From NCBI RefSeq assembly GCF_000621445.1, contig NZ_JHYI01000039.1, forward strand, positions 1-39,014: DNA of 39,014 nucleotides, written 5' to 3'. Made by a program: the position numbers and the translations under genes. Position 1 is the first letter of the stretch; each line of letters starts with the position of its first letter. This DNA is from Alkalihalobacillus bogoriensis ATCC BAA-922. Its GTDB lineage: Bacteria > Bacillota > Bacilli > Bacillales > Bacillaceae_F. Positions 15,744-23,269 of the stretch are shown here, in pieces. Below the pieces are notes generated by a model that was not told the DNA's origin, made no database searches, and saw only the letters and a program-made list of their open reading frames with translations.

Positions 15744-16193
15744 TCATTCATCGATGACAGAAACAATACTTTCCTCAGGCAAGACAGTTTTAATAAATTC
15801 TACATCAGCAGCTGTCATCTCGTTACCGAAAAATTCGGTACCCCAATGCTCTGAGCTAAAAATACATGAACCCTTTTTATATAAAAAAATAGAAAACCAT
15901 TTTAGCTGGCGATGTTTATTAACAAAGTCCGTTACTAAATACTCCTTTTTCTTGTCTGTCATTTCTCCACCAAAATAAACGAGAGACAGTGAATTCGGAA
16001 TTTCATGGAATTCGTCATACCTCTGTTTCAACTCTTCTATGACTTCTTTTTCTTCCTCCCAACAATGAATTTCTATAGTATCAGCCCGAGTGATAAAACG
16101 ATTCATCAGCTTCAGCCAATAGCGATAGTCAAAGTCAGTTGGAATACAATGAGGCGAATTTTCAAATATAGATATAGAAAAATAAATCTTCAT
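15744..16193 (-). CDS. Hypothetical protein
   Basis: A 149-residue acidic, soluble-looking protein of no family I recognise. It has alternating strands and helices (MKIYFSISIFENSPHC, RYWLKLMNRFITRADTIEIHCWEEE, LSLVYFGGEMTDKKKEYLVTDFV, WFSIFLYKKGSCIFSSEHWGTEFF). There is no signal peptide or membrane segment. The start follows GGAGGAGAATAAGG and lies two bases after the stop of the upstream gene, so it is the last gene of a run that includes the membrane protein at 16196-16705. Confidence 0.7.
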   Translation of the reverse strand: MKIYFSISIFENSPHCIPTDFDYRYWLKLMNRFITRADTIEIHCWEEEKEVIEELKQRYDEFHEIPNSLSLVYFGGEMTDKKKEYLVTDFVNKHRQLKWFSIFLYKKGSCIFSSEHWGTEFFGNEMTAADVEFIKTVLPEESIVSVIDE

Positions 16194-16195
16194 CC

Positions 16196-16705
16196 TTATT
16201 CTCCTCCTTTTCTTTTTCTAACAAAGAAAACAATTGAGCTAGAAAAAATAGCGATAAAAAACAACAAGTAAATCGTCATGACGACCAATCCGTTCTTTTT
16301 TTCTTCCGCCTTTTCCTCTGCTTCAGCACTAGACTTTAATTTATGACTTTTGACTACTGGTTCCGTACTCGATTCACCTAAGTAAATCTCCTCTCGTATT
16401 GCCTTTAGAAAATATCCATTTTCAACTTCAACCGCAATGGCTTCTTCCGTAGTCACTCCCTTTATTTTATAAAACTTTGTCCCTTTTTGATAAGCATTTG
16501 AAAAATTTTCCGGTAACAACTCCATATCTGAATACGTTGTTACTTGACCAATCTCTTCTTCTACCTTTTCAATCTTCGTATCTGTTACAACATACAGATT
16601 TTCTTCCCAAGTAATAAAAGGATACGCCCAGGATGTAGCAACCGTGGTTAATGGAGAAAAAAATAAACAAAGTATTACGATGAAAAATAACACATTTTTC
16701 TTCAT
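16196..16705 (-). CDS. Exported protein with C-terminal membrane anchor
   Basis: A 169-residue type I membrane protein: a signal peptide (KNVLFFIVILCLFFSPLTTVATSWA), an outer domain of about 95 residues (YPFITWEENLYVVTDTKIEKV, YQKGTKFYKIKGVTTEEAIAVEV), a Glu/Lys-rich stalk, and a C-terminal membrane helix (LVVMTIYLLFFIAIFSSSIVFFV) with an RKRKGG stop-transfer end. Small exported proteins of this shape occur in Bacillus without known function. Its ATG overlaps the stop of the VOC gene (ATGA), indicating coupling. Confidence 0.75.
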   Translation of the reverse strand: MKKNVLFFIVILCLFFSPLTTVATSWAYPFITWEENLYVVTDTKIEKVEEEIGQVTTYSDMELLPENFSNAYQKGTKFYKIKGVTTEEAIAVEVENGYFLKAIREEIYLGESSTEPVVKSHKLKSSAEAEEKAEEKKNGLVVMTIYLLFFIAIFSSSIVFFVRKRKGGE

Positions 16706-17088
16706 GAGGATGGAATACCTTTATCACATTGCACATTAAATAAGTTTCCGTCAGGGTCATAAAAATGAAGAAATTGATTTCCTACTCCATCGTCTTCAAT
16801 TGCTTCGACCTTGACATGATGTTGCTGTAAAAGGGCGTATAACTCCTTAATTTCTTTTGTTTGAAACCCTATAACATTGTGTTGCTTTCCATTAACAGTA
16901 AAATTAGCTTTTGTCTCATCAGCTGTTTCTACTAAAAATAGCATTTGACCAGAAGGCAAATTAAGTTGAGCTAAATTCTCTTCTTCACTTTCCCAAACGA
17001 ACTCTAGTCGTAACACTTCTTTATACCAATCAATCGCCTTTTTTAAGTTTTTCACAGGGATTTCTGTAAACAAAATGTTTTCTAGCAT
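16702..17088 (-). CDS. VOC family protein
   Basis: A 128-residue glyoxalase-fold protein: LENILFTEIPVKNLKKAIDWYKEVL at the N-terminus and QFLHFYDPDGNLFNVQCDK at the C-terminus, with DPDGN as the closing family motif. Metal-binding and catalytic residues cannot be fixed without a structure; it could be a lyase, a dioxygenase or a resistance-type binding protein. The ATG at 17088 follows GGAGT by 8 bases; the ATG at 17103 has no site. The stop overlaps the next gene by the ATGA arrangement. Confidence 0.82.
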   Translation of the reverse strand: MLENILFTEIPVKNLKKAIDWYKEVLRLEFVWESEEENLAQLNLPSGQMLFLVETADETKANFTVNGKQHNVIGFQTKEIKELYALLQQHHVKVEAIEDDGVGNQFLHFYDPDGNLFNVQCDKGIPSS

Positions 17089-17108
17089 TAGCACATACTC
17101 CATTTCAT

Positions 17109-17639
17109 TTAGTCTTTATTAGTTATCATCCAACTAGGCAACAAAGAAAGATGATTATCTTTTAATACGATGACCTTCTCTCCATATGGATGTAACATCT
17201 CTATGATCTCTTGTTTACTCTCATATTCAAACGTCTTGTTCCATTTAAACATTGAACAGAAAATCTGCCATGTCGGTTTATAATGTGCTTTTTCTATTGT
17301 TAACTTTTGCAAAAGAAACCGTTTGATTATCCGTCTTTGTCTTGTTCGGTAGTTTGTATTCAAAAAAATAATGACGTCTGCGGCAGCAAAACTCGCTGAA
17401 ACCCACTTATGATGAGATCCTTCAATAATCCATGTTTGTTTAGTTATCATTGTTTGTAACAAGTTATCGCGCTGCTCATCACCTCTTCTTATATCACCTG
17501 ATTCGGTTCTTTCCCAAACAACATTATCTAGCTCATAATAAGGGATGCTTCTTTCTTTAGATATCAACTTTGCTAACGTTGTTTTTCCACTTCCAACCGA
17601 ACCGATAATATGAATCTTGTTAGGTCCATTGTTTCTCAT
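17109..17639 (-). CDS. P-loop kinase-like ATPase (FlaR/topology-modulation type)
   Basis: A 176-residue nucleotide kinase-like protein. The P-loop is IIGSVGSGKTTLAKLI (about 11-26), followed by ELDNVVWE, TWIIEGSHHKW (the usual acceptor-side loop of this group), VIIFLNTNYRTRQRRIIKRF and a helical C-terminus. Bacillus members are often annotated as DNA topology modulation protein FlaR or AAA_18 adenylate-kinase-like. The real substrate is not known. It lies 11 bases after the racemase gene in the same direction. The ribosome site (AGAGTGA) is weak. Confidence 0.8.
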   Translation of the reverse strand: MRNNGPNKIHIIGSVGSGKTTLAKLISKERSIPYYELDNVVWERTESGDIRRGDEQRDNLLQTMITKQTWIIEGSHHKWVSASFAAADVIIFLNTNYRTRQRRIIKRFLLQKLTIEKAHYKPTWQIFCSMFKWNKTFEYESKQEIIEMLHPYGEKVIVLKDNHLSLLPSWMITNKD

Positions 17640-17650
17640 ACTATCACTCT

Positions 17651-18340
17651 TTACGATAAGGCTTTATTTACAGCTGCAACGGTATGAATAGAGGTTGTGT
17701 TAAATAAGGGGACACTCGAATCTTCTTCCTGAACTAACAATCCAATTTCAGTACAACCTAATATGATTCCTTCCGCCCCATTCATTCGTAATGTATCAAT
17801 CACTTGTTTGTATACTTCTTTAGATTCTTGTGTAATTTTTCCTAAGCAGAGCTCTTCATAAATAATTCGGTGTATCATTTCACGCTCAGTTTCATTTGGA
17901 ATAACAATGTCAATGCCAAAGTCTATTATCCTAGATTTATAAAAATCTTGTTCCATCGTATATGAAGTGCCTAATAACCCTACTTTTCTTAAACCTCTTG
18001 TTTTAATTTGAGCCGCTGTCGCATCAGCAATATGCAGAACCGGGATTTTAATATAAGCTTCAATTTGGCTTACGACTTTATGCATTGTATTTGTACAAAT
18101 TACAATAAAGTCAGCACCTGCTTTTTCTAATGCGAGTGCAGCTTCACCTAATCTTTGTCCCGCTTCTTCCCATTTTCCTTTTGCCTGGAGTATTTCCATT
18201 TCAGCAAAATCAACACTAAACAAGATACATTTGGCGGAGTGTAAACCTCCACGTCTCCTTTTCGTTTCTTCATTAATCATACGATAATATTCAGCTGACG
18301 ACTCCCAACTCATTCCTCCGATTAAGCCAATCGTTTTCAT
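17651..18340 (-). CDS. Aspartate/glutamate racemase family protein
   Basis: A 229-residue PLP-independent racemase of the YgeA/aspartate racemase type. Both active-site cysteines are present: CTNTMHK (about Cys82) and GCTEIGLL (about Cys195). The start motif IGLIGGMSWESSAEYY is diagnostic for the family. It interconverts D- and L-amino acids in the cytoplasm, probably aspartate or glutamate; the exact substrate is uncertain. The start follows ATAGGAG. It is the first gene of a five-gene minus-strand run. Upstream (18341-18420) lies an AAAC-aatc-GTTT inverted repeat. Confidence 0.88.
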   Translation of the reverse strand: MKTIGLIGGMSWESSAEYYRMINEETKRRRGGLHSAKCILFSVDFAEMEILQAKGKWEEAGQRLGEAALALEKAGADFIVICTNTMHKVVSQIEAYIKIPVLHIADATAAQIKTRGLRKVGLLGTSYTMEQDFYKSRIIDFGIDIVIPNETEREMIHRIIYEELCLGKITQESKEVYKQVIDTLRMNGAEGIILGCTEIGLLVQEEDSSVPLFNTTSIHTVAAVNKALS

Positions 18341-18515
18341 CCTATACTCCTATCAAAACTAAAATTTAAACAATCGTTTAATTAAAAACTATACTAGTTA
18401 TTCCTTCCATATTTACTTTTATTTTATCATGTTCAATCGTCATGACCATAGGAACGAACAATCATTTTTTGATATTGCCACTTGAAAAACAATTTTAGTT
18501 GTAACTTAAAACTTA

Positions 18516-18544
18516 TTGACCTCCGTCCGAAAATGAGAGATAAT
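18516..18544 (+). promoter_or_regulatory. SigA-type promoter for subtilase gene
   Basis: TTGACC (18516-18521), 17-base spacer, GATAAT (18539-18544): a near-consensus promoter 44 bases before the start codon. Confidence 0.75.
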
Positions 18545-18587
18545 AACTAAGACTATTATCCTAAAAAAACAACATGAAGGGAGCTCT

Positions 18588-21500
18588 ATGAAATTGAATA
18601 CAGGAAAGAAAGTAAAACAAACGATCATTGTTCCAATTTTAGTTTCAGGTTTAATTGCGAATTCAATTATACCTTCTCACGTCCTTGCCTCCTCTACTAT
18701 TGAACAACAACAAGAATTCAATGTAATCGTTGTTTATAAAAATAGTAACGGTAAGGAAAAAATTAAAACTCATGCAGTAAACGTAAAACAAGAACTAGAC
18801 ACATTACATGCCGTATCTGTTACTTTATCTCATGATGGGTTACGTACCCTTCAAAGCGACCCTGATATTGCTTATATTCAACATGATGAAGAAATTCAAT
18901 TACTCTCCCAAGGTCCACTTCCTCAATGGAATGTGGAAGCCGTAAATGCCCATAAAGCTTGGGAAGAAGGTTTTACTGGATCTGGCGTTAAAGTCGCGGT
19001 TGTCGATTCTGGGGTTTCCCTTCATCCTGAATTAAATGTTAAAGAGAGAATTTCATTTTTAGAAAATGATCCTGGGACACAAAACGATGAATCCTCACCT
19101 GAAGATTTCGATGGTCATGGTACCCATGTTGCTGGAATCATTGCTGCAAAAAAGGGTGGTGGAACCATTGGAGGACGAGATGTTGTCGGAGTCTCTCCTG
19201 ATGTTGAGCTTTATTCTCTTAAAGTGATTGATGTACAAAGCGGGAGTATTCTTGACCTTATTAAAGCTATCGACTGGTCGATTGAAAATGAAATGGATAT
19301 TGTAAATATGTCATTAGGTTTAAGCAGTGACTCTCCTTTGTTACGAGACGCTGTGAACCGAGCATATGCTGCAGGAATTTTACTAATTGGAGCTAGTGGC
19401 AATGACGGTGTTGGAACGCCTGTTAATTATCCAGCTAACTATGATTCTGTTATTGCTGTTTCTTCAGTTACCCAATTGAAAACAATTTCTAGCTTTTCCT
19501 CTACTGGACAACAAGTGGAATTCACTGCACCCGGTAGTAGCATTATAAGCACTTACAAAATGTTACCAGGCCAACAAGGAACTTATGAACCATTAAGTGG
19601 TACATCAATGGCTGCGCCTCATGTTGCTGGATTTTTGGCACTTCTTAAACAAAAGAATCCTCATATGTCGGCTTCAGAGCTTCGTGAAGAATTACAGTGG
19701 TATGTAGATGATTTAGGAGACGAAGGTCGAGATGAATTATTTGGGTACGGCTTTATAAATTATTTAGCTTTAGATACAGAGCCCCCAGCTAACATTACAA
19801 ACTTGCTAACTAGTTCCGTTTCAGATCAATCTATTTCTCTTTCATGGACAAATCCGACAGATGAAGATTTTGAAAAAGCCCTTATTTCTTTAAATGATGA
19901 AATGATTGGAGAAACTACAGGAAATACTTTTACTATTCATGAGCTATTACCAGACACTGAATATCAGATTGTCATATCCTCCACTGATAAAAGAGGAAAC
20001 AAATCTGATGGTGTTCTACTCGTTGTTCAAACATTAGCATCATCAATTGAAGAAAGTGCTGAGGAAACTGAGCAACCAGTAGGAGAACCAATCCAAGAAG
20101 ACGAGGAAACTCAAACAATTACACTTGAAGAAATTAATCACTTCCAAGTTTCAAGCAAAACTTCTCATTCAATTTCTGTTGAATGGTCGAACCCTGACCA
20201 TGTTGACTTTGAGAAAGTAAACTTATATTTAAATGGAGAGCTTACTAGTGAAGTCTCTTATCCAAATACGTCATATACGTTTTCACAACTCGCTTCTTCT
20301 ACTCAATATGCAATTACCGCCAAAGCTGTTTATGCTGGCTCAGAATCAGAAGGTATTAGGATTACAGTTGAAACCGAACCATTGCATAATGAAAATGTTG
20401 AAGACGAAACTGATAATCCTTCAAGAGACAACGATAATGACCAAAATAACAATAATGATGGTCGTATAGAAGAGGACCGAGATGACGAGGAAGCTGACTC
20501 TCCTTCCAATGACAACGATAATGACCAAAATAACAATGATGATGGTCGTATAGAAGAGGACCAAGATGACGAGGAAGCTGATTCTCCTTCCGATGACAAC
20601 GATGATGACGAAGATAACAATGATGACGGTCGTTTGGAAGAGGATCGGGATGACGAGGAAGCTGACTCTCCTTCCAATGACAACGATAATGACCAAAATA
20701 ACAATGATGATGGTCGTATAGAAGAGGACCAAGATGACGAGGAAGCTGATTCTCCTTCCAATGACAACGATGATGACGAAGATAACAATGATGATGGTCG
20801 TTTGGAAGAGGATGGGGATGAAGCAAACTCTGAACCTCCTACAAATAACGATGACAATACCGAAAATGTTGAAAACAATCCTAGCCTTCCAGTACCTGAA
20901 TCAGAAACAGATAATGAACAGAATCATGAAATCCCTGTCCCTACCGAGGTCATGAAATTGCACTTACCATATGGTATCAATATGTTAGTTAGAACATTTA
21001 AAGAAGCTGCTTTTGAATTAGGTGGCATAATGGGTACGAGAGTTTTAGATTCACAAGGGAATGACGTTGATGGCAATCGTGATATGGAAGATGGTTTTAT
21101 TGTCATCCAAAATGGTAGAGCTTATATTATTGAGATTGTTCGATACGAGCTTGATAGCTCACCTGTACAACAACCTAGTCATGGAGTACCTGCCCCTCCA
21201 AATCCAAATGTGACAAAACCAAAACCTAGTACTCCAGTAAAAGCACCAGTCAACGCTAAGCCGATTAAAGTACCTTCAAAGCCAAGTGTTGAAAAGCCAA
21301 AACAAAAGCAAGAACAAATTGCAACTACTGGACCAAAACAATCGAAACAAAAGAAAGTTCAACCTATTAAACAACCAACAGTAACAAAAGTGGTAAACAC
21401 ACCACAAAGAACACCATTAACTTCTTCTACCGAAAGCATAGCCCTTTCACCAGTAAGTGATACAAGGTTCGAGATTGAAAAAATTGCCCAGCTTTCAGGA

Positions 21501-21881
21501 ACTACCATATCTTCTTTAACTGATGAGGAAGCGATTCAAGCGATTCGATTAGATATTCAGAAGAAAAAAGAAGACAAAATGCTAGCAATTGCAGATTTAT
21601 TAGGCGTGAGTGTTGATGAACTAGACAACGGAACAACGAAAGAGTTGATGGAAAGACTAAAAGACCAGAAACAATCACTTTTAGTAGAAATTGCTGAAAA
21701 AGTGAATGTATCCGTTGAAGGACTTTCATTTAATGAAGCCATTTCATTCATAAAAAAACAACTTCAAGAAACGGTACAGATTCGCATTGAGGACCTTGCT
21801 AGTAAGCTAGACGTTTCAATTATTGGGTTAACACCTAATGAAGCATTAACAATAATAAAAGAAGCAGTGAAAGGAGAATAA
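18588..21881 (+). CDS. Large secreted S8 subtilisin-like protease
   Basis: A 1097-residue exported protease. A signal peptide (1-35) and an I9-type propeptide (about 42-104) precede the S8 domain with catalytic Asp140 (VVDSGVS), His177 (DGHGTHVAG), oxyanion Asn272 (ASGND) and Ser340 (SGTSMAAPH). Two fibronectin III-like modules follow (about 398-482 and 515-600). Next is an Asp/Asn/Glu-rich region of five imperfect repeats (about 608-755, DNDNDQNNNDGR units). After that come a small strand-rich domain (LPYGINMLVRTFKEAAFELG to YIIEIVRYEL), a Pro/Lys-rich linker, and four C-terminal repeats of 32-38 residues (961-1097). The acidic repeats may bind calcium and the linker may cross the cell wall; both are inference. 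No sortase motif. The start follows GAAGGGAGCTCT. Two coiled-coil proteins are encoded directly after it. Confidence 0.93.
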   Translation: MKLNTGKKVKQTIIVPILVSGLIANSIIPSHVLASSTIEQQQEFNVIVVYKNSNGKEKIKTHAVNVKQELDTLHAVSVTLSHDGLRTLQSDPDIAYIQHDEEIQLLSQGPLPQWNVEAVNAHKAWEEGFTGSGVKVAVVDSGVSLHPELNVKERISFLENDPGTQNDESSPEDFDGHGTHVAGIIAAKKGGGTIGGRDVVGVSPDVELYSLKVIDVQSGSILDLIKAIDWSIENEMDIVNMSLGLSSDSPLLRDAVNRAYAAGILLIGASGNDGVGTPVNYPANYDSVIAVSSVTQLKTISSFSSTGQQVEFTAPGSSIISTYKMLPGQQGTYEPLSGTSMAAPHVAGFLALLKQKNPHMSASELREELQWYVDDLGDEGRDELFGYGFINYLALDTEPPANITNLLTSSVSDQSISLSWTNPTDEDFEKALISLNDEMIGETTGNTFTIHELLPDTEYQIVISSTDKRGNKSDGVLLVVQTLASSIEESAEETEQPVGEPIQEDEETQTITLEEINHFQVSSKTSHSISVEWSNPDHVDFEKVNLYLNGELTSEVSYPNTSYTFSQLASSTQYAITAKAVYAGSESEGIRITVETEPLHNENVEDETDNPSRDNDNDQNNNNDGRIEEDRDDEEADSPSNDNDNDQNNNDDGRIEEDQDDEEADSPSDDNDDDEDNNDDGRLEEDRDDEEADSPSNDNDNDQNNNDDGRIEEDQDDEEADSPSNDNDDDEDNNDDGRLEEDGDEANSEPPTNNDDNTENVENNPSLPVPESETDNEQNHEIPVPTEVMKLHLPYGINMLVRTFKEAAFELGGIMGTRVLDSQGNDVDGNRDMEDGFIVIQNGRAYIIEIVRYELDSSPVQQPSHGVPAPPNPNVTKPKPSTPVKAPVNAKPIKVPSKPSVEKPKQKQEQIATTGPKQSKQKKVQPIKQPTVTKVVNTPQRTPLTSSTESIALSPVSDTRFEIEKIAQLSGTTISSLTDEEAIQAIRLDIQKKKEDKMLAIADLLGVSVDELDNGTTKELMERLKDQKQSLLVEIAEKVNVSVEGLSFNEAISFIKKQLQETVQIRIEDLASKLDVSIIGLTPNEALTIIKEAVKGE
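20405..20824 (+). repeat. Acidic tandem repeats inside the subtilase gene
   Basis: Five imperfect copies of a unit of about 84 bases coding for Asp/Asn-rich blocks ending GRIEEDxDDEEADSP or GRLEED. The alternating order of the R-I and R-L forms suggests that pairs of units were duplicated together. The number of units is likely to vary between strains. Confidence 0.85.
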
Positions 21882-21883
21882 AC

Positions 21884-22132
21884 ATGAAGAAAACTATAAT
21901 ACTATTTGCTATTTCTCTGCTTCTTGTTTCAACTGGTTGTACAAAAAAAGAAGTTACTCCTCCTCCTGTATCTGATGAGGAAGTGGCTAATCTTGAACAA
22001 ACCATTACCGAGTTAACGGATACTGAAGATGCCTTAAATGAACTGGAAAACACAGTAATGGAACTTGAGAAACTAGAACAAGAACTATTAGAGCTAGAGC
22101 GCTTAGAAATGGAATTGGAAGAAATAGAATAG
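21884..22132 (+). CDS. Small Glu-rich coiled-coil lipoprotein
   Basis: An 82-residue lipoprotein: the signal ends in lipobox VSTGC (Cys19), then a short Pro-rich stretch (TPPPVSDEE) and a single long heptad helix of Glu/Leu (about 33-82, ELENTVMELEKLEQELLELERLEMEL). It should form a parallel coiled coil on the outer face of the membrane. The start is 2 bases after the protease stop, with AAAGGAG at the end of the protease gene, so the two are cotranscribed and probably coupled. Function unknown; it may tether or chaperone the protease. Confidence 0.8.
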   Translation: MKKTIILFAISLLLVSTGCTKKEVTPPPVSDEEVANLEQTITELTDTEDALNELENTVMELEKLEQELLELERLEMELEEIE

Positions 22133-22142
22133 GCTTATAATC

Positions 22143-22181
22143 ACCAACTACCCACCCTTTACGGGTAGTTGGTTCTACTTT
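22143..22181 (+). terminator. Terminator after lipoprotein gene
   Basis: CCAACTACCC-accctttac-GGGTAGTTGG, a perfect 10-pair stem, followed by TTCTACTTTT. The T tract is interrupted, so some read-through into the next gene is possible. Confidence 0.7.
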
Positions 22182-22201
22182 TCTTGAAAGGATGTTAGGA
22201 A

Positions 22202-22456
22202 TTGGGAGACAAACCATTTGATGAGCTAAAAAGACTTGAAGAAGAATGGAAAGAGCTTGAAGAGATGCAAAAAGAAATGGAAGAAATGGAGCAAGAGGAA
22301 CGAGAATATCAAGAAATGCAGGAACTTCTAAATGATATGAAAGAAACAGAAGAGCTTGACCGTTTTGAAAAAGAGTTTAAATCTGAGCTTGAGCTAGAAA
22401 AAAACAAAAAGAAACCTAAAAGCTTATTAAACTTATTTGGGTTATTAAAAAAATAA
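22202..22456 (+). CDS. Glu-rich coiled-coil protein
   Basis: An 84-residue, very acidic helix-forming protein (ELKRLEEEWKELEEMQKEMEEMEQ... type heptads over about 7-70) with a short hydrophobic C-terminal patch (SLLNLFGLLKK). No signal peptide. The start is a TTG, supported by GAAAGG 10 bases upstream; the only nearby ATG is in another frame. It resembles the heptad part of the lipoprotein encoded just before it, so the two may have a common origin. Function unknown. Confidence 0.65.
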   Translation: MGDKPFDELKRLEEEWKELEEMQKEMEEMEQEEREYQEMQELLNDMKETEELDRFEKEFKSELELEKNKKKPKSLLNLFGLLKK

Positions 22457-22573
22457 TATAAGAAAAACGCGGGAGGGTCTTTTCTTTCAAGCGAAGTGCG
22501 CAGCCTTCGCTCTTCTTGAAATAGCTTTCAAAGCTTCACTGCTATTTCAAAATTTTTATATGCTTTCTTATAT
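22456..22573. other. Structured island with nested inverted repeats
   Basis: A perfect outer inverted repeat ATATAAGAAA (22456-22465) / TTTCTTATAT (22564-22573) encloses two hairpins. The first is TTTCAAG...CTTGAAA (22485-22491/22515-22521) with an inner AGCGAAG/CTTCGCT. The second is TTGAAATAGC...GCTATTTCAA (22516-22525/22541-22550), with AGCTTT-C-AAAGCT inside. The two share 22516-22521, so they cannot both form fully. This could be a structured RNA or a small mobile element. Confidence 0.55.
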
Positions 22574-22576
22574 GTT

Positions 22577-22614
22577 AAAAAATGCATCTTCATATTTGGT
22601 AGATGCATTTTTTT
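22577..22614. terminator. Bidirectional terminator
   Basis: AAAAAATGCATCT-tcatatttggt-AGATGCATTTTTTT. A-tract on one side and T-tract on the other let it work for both the coiled-coil gene (plus) and nadD (minus). Confidence 0.85.
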
Positions 22615-22628
22615 AATAGGTTCACCTG

Positions 22629-23246
22629 CTATGGTTTTTGTTCTTCATATAATCGATGAGTGAGCGCATAATCAAGTGCCGGTTGTGGAACTAAATATCG
22701 GACACTTAACCCATCAGCAATCCGTGACCGAATTAAAGTCGAACTCGTCTCAATGTTGACTCCTTTACTTAAACAATCAAAGCGGTGTTCATGTTTTGTT
22801 AAAAAGGAGTTTTTCGCAATAATACCGGCCATATCAAATCCTTCTCTTCCCATAACAATAAAGTAATTGTTTTCAATCAGTTCAAACCCTTTATGCCAAT
22901 TTGTTATAGACGCTAGGTTATCGGCACCCATAACAAAGACTAACTCGTCCTTTGGGTATTGTTGTTTTAACTTTTCCATCGTGTTATACGTATACGTCTC
23001 CCAACCTTCTGCATCCATTTCAATAGGACTCACTTGGATTTTCTCATTGTCAGCAATTGCAAGCTCCACCATTTTTAAGCGATGTTCGTCCGCTGTTAAC
23101 GCTCGGTCTTTGTCCCGCCGCTTTTGAGAAGAAGGGACAAGAATAATACCATCTAGTTTCCGTCGGTCGATGACCATTTCCATTGTGACTAGATGCCCAA
23201 TCGTAATCGGGTCACATGCAGATCCAAATACACCGTACTTTGCCAT
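22629..23246 (-). CDS. nadD: Nicotinate-nucleotide adenylyltransferase
   Basis: A 205-residue nucleotidyltransferase that adenylates nicotinate mononucleotide to deamido-NAD. The nucleotide-binding signature is GVFGSACDPITIGHL (GxFxP..GH type; Ala-Cys stands where Phe is usual), with the second motif ETSSTLIRSRIADG (the ISSTxIR motif). VFVMGADNLASITNWHKG is typical of NadD. The ATG at 23246 is preferred to the GTG at 23255 because GGGGTGGG lies just upstream. It follows pncB by 23 bases and completes a three-step salvage route. It may be a second NadD, because Bacillus usually carries one elsewhere. Confidence 0.85.
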   Translation of the reverse strand: MAKYGVFGSACDPITIGHLVTMEMVIDRRKLDGIILVPSSQKRRDKDRALTADEHRLKMVELAIADNEKIQVSPIEMDAEGWETYTYNTMEKLKQQYPKDELVFVMGADNLASITNWHKGFELIENNYFIVMGREGFDMAGIIAKNSFLTKHEHRFDCLSKGVNIETSSTLIRSRIADGLSVRYLVPQPALDYALTHRLYEEQKP

Positions 23247-23269
23247 TCCACCCACCCCTTTATCTACCT

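Noticed and set aside
20330-20878. Minus-strand frames across the acidic repeats of the subtilase
   Set aside because: Low-complexity Ser-rich or Tyr/His-rich mirror frames of the Asp/Glu repeats; no start signals.
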